NCBI GenBank assembly: GCA_028753945.1
Contig: JAPNXP010000001.1
Location: forward strand, 7,368,501 to 7,432,500
Length of the DNA: 64,000 nucleotides
Source of the DNA: Hexactinellida sp. DTS-2022
Lineage: Eukaryota > Porifera > Hexactinellida
Direction of reading: 5' to 3'
The position numbers and the translations under genes are program-made. Positions within the stretch are counted from its first letter, which is position 1; each line of letters starts with the position of its first letter. Below the pieces are notes generated by a model that made no database searches, was not told where the DNA came from, and worked only from the letters and a program-made list of their open reading frames with translations. This document shows, in pieces, positions 55,330 to 64,000 of the stretch.

Positions 55330-55900
55330 GTGGACTATGGATACTGTCGAAGGCCATTGTAAAATAGAGGGCACTTCTTTATCTCAATTATTAGTAATGG
55401 TATACCTGAATATGTTTTGTAACTATATGGGAACATCCGAATATGATATATATAATCTTTCAGAATTGAAATATGTCATCATTTGATGACGTAATCGTCA
55501 ATTTTCTTTCGAATTATCATGTTTTTAAGAGCCCTGTTTTAACACAGTTAAACGCGTTATATATGTTCAACATTGGTACATGATGATACCCAGACCTAGT
55601 TAAATAAAATATATCAAAATTATGATAGGAATGTGTCAACATTCCTATTATAATTTCGATATATTTTATTCTACTCCTTCTGGCTAAAACCATTTTCCAA
55701 TTTTGAACATTTATAACGCGTTTAACTATGTTAAAAGTATGCTAGAAAAACAAGATAATTCGCAACCAAAATTACCATAAGGTCATCAGATGATGACATA
55801 TCACAATTCTGGAGGGTGCTATGTATACCTGGATACCATATTCCTATATAGTTATATTACACTTTTCAGCTCAATCATTGCTAATTATTGGAATAAAGAT
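55330..55900. repeat. Uninterrupted copy of the repeat into which the MULE inserted
   Basis: 55335-55640 matches the left (19775-19865) and right (22334-22640) flanks of the MULE transposon joined together. The unit is itself a loose palindrome around GAATGTGTCAACATTC (about 55627-55643). No coding sequence. Confidence 0.8.
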
Positions 55901-56136
55901 CAATTCTCCATTTTTCAATGCACTTTAAGTAATCCATGGTACACAAATTTTCGCTTTGCAAGTCAGGCCTTGTTACCGAAGATCACGTAGTAATAATTAT
56001 TATATTAATATATATTTAGCTGAACATTTATTAATCATATGTTCATCAATATCGTTCCTAGTTAAGAGGATATTGCGAATTTAGTGTTATGTTGAAGTAA
56101 TAGAACAAAAAATATGGAATTGACCATATTTGGGTG

Positions 56137-56321
56137 CAGGCTTTCATCCAGGCAAAATTCCCCGCGCGCCTAGATTAAGTTTGAGCTCGCTCACACGCGC
56201 CTAAAATGCTCAATTTGTATTACGTCTATGGGAGCATCTCTCGATTTTCGCGCGCCTAGAAAAGTTTCCTTTTGAAATTACGCGCCTGGAGGCGCGTCGC
56301 ATACGCCTAGATGAAACCCTG
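56137..56321. mobile_element. 185-bp hAT MITE, perfect 8-bp TSD
   Basis: The ends are CAGGCTTTCATC and GATGAAACCCTG, flanked by TTTGGGTG at 56129-56136 and 56322-56329. It is rich in GCGCGCCTAG-type words. Confidence 0.9.
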
Positions 56322-56549
56322 TTTGGGTGTGACTACGCCTTTTTGCCAAAATTAGGGCGGGGAGTGAGTTTTTGAACCTTGAAATTGTCATTTTTGAATT
56401 CAGCGCCCAAAGATTGTGTTAGATACCAAATTTAGTGACTAAAAATACAGAATTGACCATATTTTCAGTCATACAATGTTCAGCTTATGCATTTTTGACT
56501 GTGGTTTGGCTTTGTCACGTCCGGTAATATAGTAGTCCGTGCTAATTTT

Positions 56550-57930
56550 GGTCTTTTTTGGTAAATTTGGGTGTGCGATTGAAAAATCTACATCACCTAG
56601 GGTAGGCCCGTAACCCCCCTGAGAATTCTTTCTGTTCAATTAAACTCCGTTGAATATGCCTAGGTTTTATAATACTATATGAAGCTCAGCCCCCCCATGT
56701 AATTCTCATAGCCCAACCCACTATCACTTTCTGGCTACAGGCCTGACCTAGCGTCCGCGGATCTCTTAGGGCTAGATGAAGGCCTGCTGGAGAAGATTTT
56801 GTAAGTATGGCAACATAACAATAAAACAAAACTCTATTAGCCTTAATTAATCAGGCGCGGCGCTAGTGGGGGCAGTCGCCTCTCTAAGTTTAAATCCTGC
56901 CCCTTCCCCCCTCTGCGGGGGCAGGATTTTAGGGTATTCTCTAGTTAGAATCATATCGGATAACTTATCCCAAGTTATTCCCTGGACTCATGCCAAGAAG
57001 CCCCTAGAAATTGACCCATTCCCCTGGACACATTTCTAGAGGCTCGAATGTCTAACAAATTTTACCTCGCTCGCTACGCTCGCTCGATTTTCATCGAGAA
57101 CATACATACTGTTACCGTATATATCGAATAGTAGACCCCCCCCCCCAAAGTAGCAAATAAAAATTATTACCACTGCCCATAGTAAACACCTTTTTCGAAT
57201 ATATTCCCTAACACGATTATCTACCAACTTTAATAAATAAATTGTGACAACATGTGATATTCTCGAAAACTCAAGAAATTTTTTGGTCCCAAAGTGTGGA
57301 AACAACAATAATCGCCTATAAATACGCTATTTGAAATAGTTTCAATTACTATTTTATACAGATCTTAGTCACATTCAGAAGTGATATACGGAGTTTGTGG
57401 AGTCCAGTGGACTTGTCACGGAAATTTTGGTCCCCTTGGAAAATTGGTCCGGGGGGACCAAAATTTTCATAGAAATTTGGTCCTTCTGTCGAAAATTGGT
57501 CCCTCTGAGGTTTGTGTTTATTTAGTTGCCGTATTTACTAGAATAGTAGCCTAGGCGATTTTTCGTCTAATTGGGACCAAAAATTTTATGAATAAGCCTG
57601 TCACTGAAAATTGGGCCCCGAAAAATTGATCCGGGACCAAAATTCCATGGAATTTTGGTTCCTCGGACCAATTTTTTCGGGGACCAATTTTCCAGTGACA
57701 GGCTAAATACGTATCTGAACGGGTGGACCATGGGTAAATCCCCAACGGTGGGAGGTATAAAATTGGGACAAGTTCATCGCAGCTCCATTGTTTTCAGATA
57801 AATTCTGACGGATGGAAGAGCTGCCCCCCTGAAAAATTGGTTTCCAAACCCCCTCCCCCCGTTCGAAAAACCTTGCGCCGCGCACTTAGTATATCCGACA
57901 GGCCTTTTTACATATTTAACATCTTATCTG
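56550..57930. other. Non-coding gap with TTGGTCC repeats upstream of the LRR gene
   Basis: 57408-57510 and 57590-57705 carry GGGACCAA/TTGGTCC words; AGCCTGTCACTGAAAATTGG and its near-complement CCAGTGACAGGCT mark a small MITE at about 57590-57706. A piece with CAGGCGCGGCGCTAGTGG (about 56852) resembles a hAT end. No gene recognised. Confidence 0.5.
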
Positions 57931-57995
57931 TAGGTTGGCTAACTCACTTGAGTCTAGCGAATAATGTAGTATTTATTGACAACAATGCGCGCAGT

Positions 57996-59024
57996 ATGCT
58001 CAGAAACCCTAACAGAACTTCTCTCACTCTAGACCGCTCCGCCCTATCTGAGCTGCCAGAAGACCTGTCCTGCTGTAAACAGCTACGAATAATCTCAGCT
58101 AAAAGCAACAAGTTGTCTTCTCTGCCAGAGGATTTATATCTTCTCACTCACCTGGAGCAGGTGAACCTAGGATCAAACTGCTTTTCTATATTCCCGCAAG
58201 TGTTGACACTTGTTACTCACTTAAAGGTGCTACACCTGTTCAACAATGAGATCACGAGCTTACCAACTTCTGTTAATTCATTAAAGTCCATCACCCTGCT
58301 TAACCTCAATAACAACAAATTGGAATGTCTTCCTGAGAGCATTGGCGAGCTGCAGAGTCTTACTCATCTCAGTTTGCAGCGCAACAGACTGAAGTCCCTA
58401 CCTCGTAGCATTGGTAGGCTGAGTAAACTGAAGGAGCTTACCTTGGGCGATAACCGTTTGCGCACACTGCCCTACGAGATTGGAGACCTCAGGTCTCTTA
58501 GGAAACTCGTGGCCTATCGCAACGAGCTTACCCACATTCCGTACACGATAGGACAGTGCTTCAACTTGTCTCTACTTGACTTGTCTGTCAACAAGATTAT
58601 GCTAGTTCCCTCACAGCTGTCAACATGCAGGTGTCTCAAGGAGCTATATTTAGAACAGAATAGTCTCCTGCAAGAAATTCCTTTTGATGCTATTCCCGTT
58701 AAAGAGGTCCTCCTCCTAAAGGAGATCAGTTTAAGAGCTCTCCTCAACTCCTCGACCTCCGCGAGCCCCCTGGTCCCCCAGCTCCTGTCTACGCTCGACA
58801 TCCCTATAAGAGAGGCGCTACTATATGCAGAGCAGTGTGCAGTGTGTCACAAGTACTTCTATTACACATTCGTAGAGTGTGTGAAATTTGTTAACCTTAA
58901 ACACATCTCCTCTCACACCACTGTTACAAAACTACCACTTAGGAATGCTCTCTGTAGTGTGGACTGCTTTATAAGTACTGGAGGACACGATGTCATGGGG
59001 ATCATCAACATAAGCCCAGAATAA
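57996..59024 (+). CDS. Leucine-rich-repeat protein, LRRC58-like
   Basis: From ATG 57996 the product has 342 residues. Residues about 10-235 form roughly nine LRRs of the LPxxIGxLxxLxxLxLxxNxL type, for example LPESIGELQSLTHLSLQRN. The C-terminal part has CAVCHKYFYYTFVECVKFVN and LPLRNALCSVDCF, like the C-x2-C...IKFVDF...LCSPEC tail of LRRC58, a substrate adaptor described for a cullin ligase; this link is by motif only. The frame is open upstream as far as 57837, and TTATCTGTAG at about 57923-57932 is a good acceptor, so an upstream coding exon is possible. Other short LRR families (SHOC2-like, LRRC28) are alternatives. Confidence 0.65.
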   Translation: MLRNPNRTSLTLDRSALSELPEDLSCCKQLRIISAKSNKLSSLPEDLYLLTHLEQVNLGSNCFSIFPQVLTLVTHLKVLHLFNNEITSLPTSVNSLKSITLLNLNNNKLECLPESIGELQSLTHLSLQRNRLKSLPRSIGRLSKLKELTLGDNRLRTLPYEIGDLRSLRKLVAYRNELTHIPYTIGQCFNLSLLDLSVNKIMLVPSQLSTCRCLKELYLEQNSLLQEIPFDAIPVKEVLLLKEISLRALLNSSTSASPLVPQLLSTLDIPIREALLYAEQCAVCHKYFYYTFVECVKFVNLKHISSHTTVTKLPLRNALCSVDCFISTGGHDVMGIINISPE

Positions 59025-59313
59025 TCTCTGTTCGCCCATTACATGTATCTTATGACTAACAAACAGTACAGTCTGTATTAAATCTATTTGAAATAGACAC
59101 TGACCACTTATTAAACTCTGCTAAATATAGCCTAGTTTGTGACTTCATATGCACTACGTTGTATGGATGCTCCAACTACAATACTGCTTATTATACACAG
59201 ATACTATATTTATACGCGACAACGCTTAGTATTTCTGTTGAACAATATTATTTATCTTCTAACTCTAGTTATTTTGAATATATTGCTGAGCAGGTACATC
59301 TATATTATTTAAG

Positions 59314-59494
59314 TAGTCAACCCCGCTTAATAGAGTCACCTCGGGACCAGGTTGCTTTGAGCCGATTAAGCGGAGAAATCTATTAACCGAAAATATTTTA
59401 AGCCAAAATGTAATTCCGTCCTATAAATCCTGCGAAATTTTGACCCGAAATCTATTAACCGGTAGCTCTATTAACTATTAAGCGGAGTTGACTG
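59314..59494. mobile_element. Tigger/pogo-like MITE
   Basis: AGTCAACCCCGCTTAATAG on the left and CTATTAAGCGGAGTTGACTG on the right, TA after it. Inside are TCTATTAACCG repeats. It lies 110 bp upstream of the CREB3-like start codon. Confidence 0.75.
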
Positions 59495-59604
59495 TATTGC
59501 ATAATTGTAGAAATGTAGAATCACATTATATTATTGACTAATTTGAATAAAATTTCTGAATTATTAATTAATAGTATGCCTTCTCCCTACAGCTCTATAG
59601 AATA

Positions 59605-61024
59605 ATGTCTGGAGAAACTTGCCCTTACTTATCAGATCCGATCACAGCTGATTCGTTCCTCCACCCTCTCCCCTCTCCTCTGGATAACAGAATGGCAGAA
59701 GGAGAAGACCCCGACAGCCTATTCAACTGGATGGAGGCACTGCAGCCGTACGGCTTAGAGCCAACTCTCTCGTATGACTCTCTATCCTATCCCAGTCAGG
59801 ACTGCTATCAGTTCACCGAACCCTTCTCCTTCAGTTCGGAAAGCGAATTGCTATGGCAACAGTTTGAAGAACCTCTTCCCTTTGGCCCCGAACAGGACTA
59901 CCAGCAGCAGGAGTTCGACTTCCCAGATTATCCTCTCCACTCCTACCAGCAGGAGGCCACTCAGCCCACAAGCTCACTCGACACCTCTACCACGCCCTCC
60001 AGCCAGAACAGCAGCTCCCCAGAGCAGAATCCCGATTCGCAAGCAGAGAAGAGCGGTATTAAGCGCCGCAAGAACCTTTGCAGTTCTGAACAAGATGCTC
60101 ATTTAGTTTGTCGAAAGAGAGTTCGAGGGCAGGAGTGTACGGTATCACGAAAACATTTGGACAATGGATACGAAAGTATGTCGCCTGATGCAAACGTTTC
60201 ATCCCCTCCTTACGTAAGTAGCTCGAATCTAGTATTTATGTAACTATATTCCATTAATATAACCATTGTTTATTTTATGATAGGGTCTAGAGCCCGCGAA
60301 CACACAGCCGAAGAGCCCCGAGTTAGTGGGCAATGTAACCCGTGCTATTGATGGGATGATTGACAGGTTTTCCAAGTCTCAGGTGAAGCTGACCACCGGG
60401 GAGATTGAAGCCCTCGAGCAAGCAGGCCTGCCCATACCAACCACCCTCCCGCTCACCAAGGTAGAGCAGAACGCCCTCAGAGACGTGAGACGCAAGCTGA
60501 AGAACAAGCAGGCCGCCATGGAGAATCGGCGCAGGAAGAAGGAGTACGTCACTGACCTGGAGTCTAAAGTGGCGGGCTATGAAAGGGCAGTTAGCTCTTT
60601 CGAGGAGCGACTGAAGCGCGTAGAGCGAGAGAAGCAGGTGTTAGAAACCGAGCTGAGGAATCTGAGACGCGAGTCGAGAAGCGAAAAAGACTCTCGATCA
60701 GTCTCCGTACAAACGGGGGCTTGTCTGATGGTGTTCGTTCTCTGTTTTGGCCTCGTGTTCGGCACGTGGTTCACAGGGTTCGGACAGCTGGGTGACACTC
60801 CTCTCTACCAGAAGAACATAAAGCATTCTCTCACCTCAAGAACTCTACTGAACGATCAACTTGTTCAGCAGACTACCTTCGATTGGATCGCTGACTTACT
60901 AATGACGTCATGCAATAACTTGTATTCCCTTTTCGATTTCAATTCGGACTCTAACTACGCTTCTATCCTAGACCTTAGGGAAGAGACCAACGTCTGCCAC
61001 AATCACAGCTGTGCTCCTCAGTAA
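59605..61024 (+). CDS. CREB3-family membrane-bound bZIP factor, two exons
   Basis: Exons 59605-60213 and 60284-61024 join in phase 0 across a 70-bp GT-AG intron, giving 449 residues. CREB3-type factors sit in the ER or Golgi membrane and are released by S1P/S2P cleavage to enter the nucleus. The N-terminal 200 residues are acidic and rich in Ser, Pro and Gln, as in activation domains. The conserved PIPTTLPLTKVEQNALRDVR precedes the basic region (N277-x7-R285, NKQAAMENRRRKK) and a leucine/valine zipper. A hydrophobic helix covers about 347-368. On its lumenal side RTLL (389-392) fits the S1P RxxL consensus. The extended block before the basic region favours CREB3/CREB3L over XBP1 or ATF6. Whether it is CREB3, L1/L2 or L3/L4 I cannot tell. 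Confidence 0.82.
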
Positions 61025-61459
61025 CGCTGCCAGAGCTCTCAATCCCGTTGTTAATTTATTATTATCCTCTCACTTCAATACTACCTTACAGCTCATATTT
61101 GTATAACTATTTTATTTGGAGGGAGAGAATGGGATGTATTAACTTATCATTATTACTCTCACACGTTATTCGCATATTACTGCAGTTACTCCCGTTATAC
61201 TCAAACCCAAAGAACCCTTGGTTAGCTTCGCCATAAGAGACGCCATATCTACTTTATTCGTCTGGGGAATTTATATATATATATATATATACCTGGGCGT
61301 CTTTCGTTGCGGGTATTTAGTTATAACTGACTTGGTTTAACGGGAGTTTACTGAGATTGCTAGTATGTTAATTACATAGCAATAATTTCCAAACCCAATT
61401 TGTTAAAGTTAGGTTTTTTGTTGTTTGGGGATGGGACGCTCTTTCAGATACTCCTTTAA
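61025..61459. other. Downstream region with AT microsatellite
   Basis: 61271-61291 is (TA)n. A 62-codon frame at 61048-61236 has no recognisable similarity. No gene called. Confidence 0.5.
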
Positions 61460-62545
61460 CAGGGATGCCAACCTCTGGAAACCAAAAAGCGGGAGGTTTT
61501 GCCATTTTGGCGGGAGTTTTACAAAAAAAGCGGGAGGTCGAAGAGAAAAAGCGGGAGACTCAAAATATATGCTATTTCTTTGAATCTGTCATGAATAGAA
61601 AGTTACAATATCAGTATCTAGTAGAGATATCTTATATGTAGACCGTCTACATATAAGGATGCTCTATAAGGATGCTCTATTTGGTATGTTTGGATATCTA
61701 CAATTAAGAAACGATTATTTTTCTAGTTCTATCTATTAAATTTCTTCCCGGCTATCTCGTATTCACCCAATGTATGCAATAAATTATTACAACAAAAACG
61801 AAATAGATAGATTAATTAATTATAATTTCTACAGAAAGTATTTTTTTATTAGATATACGTACGTAGATGTAAGCAGACTTAAATATCTTCAAAAGTTCTC
61901 GTAATTTACGAATATTTTTCTTGAGATTTCAAGGAATTTCATGACTATTAGGCCATCAAATTTGTTGTAAAGCTTATCCCACCCGTGATTGCATAGATCG
62001 ACATATCGACATATAAACTAAACGATAAAAAAATTCAGCATCGTATCTAGTACATATAACAACTTTCTGGAGGATGTAGGCACAATGCCACCCGGGAATT
62101 TTTAAGAATTTCTTCGAAATTTAAATTAAACATAATACAGTCGAAATCGGGTTTTTTGCCACGGGTTTTTTACCTCTCCGGGTTATTTTGTCTCCTTGCT
62201 TCTCCTTGTTTCTTCATAACCTCATAGAACTGTATATTGTTAAATACGGGTTTTTTTGCCTCTTTTTCCATGCATTTTTGGGGGCAAAAAAACCCGATTT
62301 CGACTGTAACAGTGTATTAATAAGGGGGCTAAATAATCTTACACGTTTATGAAAACTTGGTATTCGTATCTTGACTAATTTTAGCAAATAGAATCCAGTT
62401 ATTTACTTTTATATCATAAAATCTAAATATAGAAAATTTTCCAAAAAAACGGGAGTTTGAAAAGTTTGGCGGGAGGTCGGGAGGATGGGAGAAAAAAGGC
62501 TAAAAAGCGGGTACTCCCGCCAAAGCGGGAGAGTTGGCAACCCTA
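61460..62545. mobile_element. 1.1-kb hAT-type element with GCGGGAG repeats
   Basis: The ends are CAGGGATGCCAACC and GTTGGCAACCCTA, flanked by CCTTTAA (61453-61459, 62546-62552). Subterminal AAGCGGGAGGT words occur in both halves. It hosts a Tigger-like MITE (62138-62306). No transposase frame. Confidence 0.8.
62138..62306. mobile_element. Tigger/pogo-like MITE with GGGTTTTTT words
   Basis: CAGTCGAAATCGGGTTTTTT at the left and AAACCCGATTTCGACTG at the right, TA on both sides (62136-62137, 62307-62308). Confidence 0.85.
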
Positions 62546-62552
62546 CCTTTAA

Positions 62553-64000
62553 TGCATTCTATGATGAATATGTATTATGTAGCGTTAATACATTTTAAAA
62601 TAAGTCTCGAAGTAATGGTAGTACAGTAATGGTGGTGTGCATGATATGTTTTTTGAGAAGTTGACATTCTAGTAACGTGTAGAACTAAAAGGGTGATAAT
62701 ATCTCTCCCACATTTAATGACACTAATATAAAGCAACGGTTCCTCGCGGTAAATGTTGGAGTTTGTATTCACATAGCAGTAAGCATAATTAAATAATACC
62801 ACACAAGTGTATCAGACTCGGTTGAGGATTGGTAGGCCCAGACAAGCAAAATATTGGAGGGACATGCCTAACCAACCCGACTGGAGACTATACCTATGGT
62901 GATAGGCATGGCACAAGCGCTAACGCAGGTCTCTTGTCACAAAATGAGCGCTAGTGCCTTACGGAACCGAACATGCCTCTACTCATTAAATGACGAGTGT
63001 GAAGTTAGCAGCGAAATCCGAGCACACTTCTGTAGCTAATAAAATGGAAACTAAGACAAATATCAATTAGTCCTTCAAGATTAATAGAGCCTACTTGTGG
63101 TACATTGGCCCATTAAATTTTCAAAACATTTGGAGATTGGGTCACCCCATGATGAGTTTGCAAAAAGGGTAATTTTTTACGAATTTTGGCATTTAAGTTC
63201 TATACTGAGCACACTTGTTAACGTTATACAATGCAAACCAAGTCACTTATATAGTTCTTTGAGACTAGTAGCGGTATATTAGCTCAGGAAATTTTAAAAC
63301 TTATCCGAGATCTGCTTATGCCATGATGACTTTGCTGACACATGTCTGTTTCCCCCTTCCAAACATACATTTTGTTTATTAATATTCTAATACTTCAGAA
63401 ATGCTAATTCTAAAAGTTTCTAATATACTTCTTTCTAAAACTAAACTGTATTCTATTCTATTCTACTGTTGCTCCATTTAAAAACGCTGTCATCATGTTT
63501 CATATTGACAACCTTAATTAGATATTCTTTCTTTATGTGATTTTTATTATTATTATTTTTTTTAATTCTCCGTACAGGTGCCCTGGCCATACCTGTATAC
63601 ATTATGGGCTGAAACTTGGCACCTGGGGTTACGATTTTTGATTAACACATTTTGGACACAGTTTTGACACCTTTCAAAATTTGTCTGGTCCATAACTCAA
63701 AAAATGTTTTACTAAACCCCCAATTTTTATTATACCATTGGATTCACCATAAGATTCTGCGTCTGATGAGAGAAGACAAATTTTCACAATGGATTTAATT
63801 CATGCCACAAATGGGGGTTGAAATTTCTTTGTTTACTCACACTTCAGTTCAATTGAAAGTGTTAAATCTAATTTTATTGTTTCAACTTGTAATAAGTATA
63901 AATTGATATATAACTTGTTAAATCTTACTCGATTGATTCAACTTGCGATAATTATATTGATTCACTTGTGAATTCGAGCTGGCTTCTATTCAATCGCAGA
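62553..64000. repeat. Right-edge intergenic region ending in a partial palindromic element
   Basis: 62.6-63.5 kb shows no gene or clear repeat structure. 63575-64000 matches the half-unit of the 15.1-17.9 kb palindromic family (GGTGCCCTGGCC, GGGCTGAAACTTGGCA, CACCTTTCAAA), also seen reversed at 12.7-12.97 kb. It runs off the window. Confidence 0.6.

Larger units (their letters stand above)
53967..56541. mobile_element. 2.6-kb element with about 190-bp inverted ends, hosting three insertions
   Basis: CACGGACTACTATATTACCGG opens it (first 20 bases) and the complement closes it; CTAATTT lies on both sides (53960-53966, 56542-56548). The ends include CAATCTTTGGGCGCTGAATTC. Inside are 54370-55164, a repeat copy at 55.33-55.9 kb and a hAT MITE at 56137-56321. 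No transposase gene remains. Confidence 0.8.

Noticed and set aside
59774-60106. Second frame in exon 1 of the bZIP gene
   Set aside because: Alternative frame of a Ser/Pro-rich coding exon; it does not continue into exon 2.
62820-63000. Possible tRNA or tRNA-derived SINE
   Set aside because: Short GC-balanced stretch with some box-like words, but no convincing cloverleaf or A/B box spacing could be read.

Overview
This is nuclear DNA from an animal, probably an early-branching one; a sponge is my best guess, an inference I cannot prove here. The evidence is a set of animal or eukaryotic core genes (Mediator MED16, FBXO31-like F-box, SIRT7-like sirtuin, Pol III subunit POLR3C, CDK7, GLUT12-like transporter, wolframin, LRRC58-like LRR protein, CREB3-type membrane bZIP), spliceosomal GT-AG introns, AT-rich intergenic DNA and a very high density of cut-and-paste transposons. 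A class I plant/fungal-type haem peroxidase with ascorbate-peroxidase residues sits among these genes, which is unusual for an animal.

Layout. 1-2019: the N-terminal part of MED16 on the minus strand, running off the left edge. 2.05-30.8 kb: almost pure transposon DNA. It is dominated by two inverted arms (about 3.75-8.22 and 13.29-19.73 kb), each holding a broken integrase gene fused to a cysteine-protease-like tail. Between them lies a P-element-like remnant. Next come an apparently intact FLYWCH-MULE transposon (19.87-22.33 kb), a hairpin-rich zone (23.5-24.0 kb), hAT fragments and a nested set of elements (28.02-30.75 kb). 30.86-32.03 kb: intronless FBXO31-like gene. 32.1-38.1 kb: more inverted repeats, nested hAT MITEs and a 3'-truncated reverse transcriptase gene. 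38.3-46.6 kb: compact gene block, all on the plus strand (sirtuin, unknown protein, POLR3C, haem peroxidase, CDK7). 48.6-53.9 kb: GLUT12-like transporter and wolframin. 53.97-56.54 kb: nested transposon. 58.0-61.0 kb: LRR protein and CREB3-like factor. 61-64 kb: hAT element and repeat remnants.

The cellular genes are not an operon. They are mostly intronless or intron-poor and more GC-rich than their surroundings. Two act at the endoplasmic reticulum (wolframin, CREB3-type factor) and several in transcription (MED16, POLR3C, CDK7, SIRT7-like), but adjacency alone is weak evidence of shared function.

The most informative structure is the transposon archaeology. Many insertions have exact target-site duplications, and several have an empty counterpart elsewhere in the window (opposite arm of an inverted repeat, or a second repeat copy). 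Insertion order can therefore be read from one sequence. All family assignments come from motifs read by eye; no database search was done.
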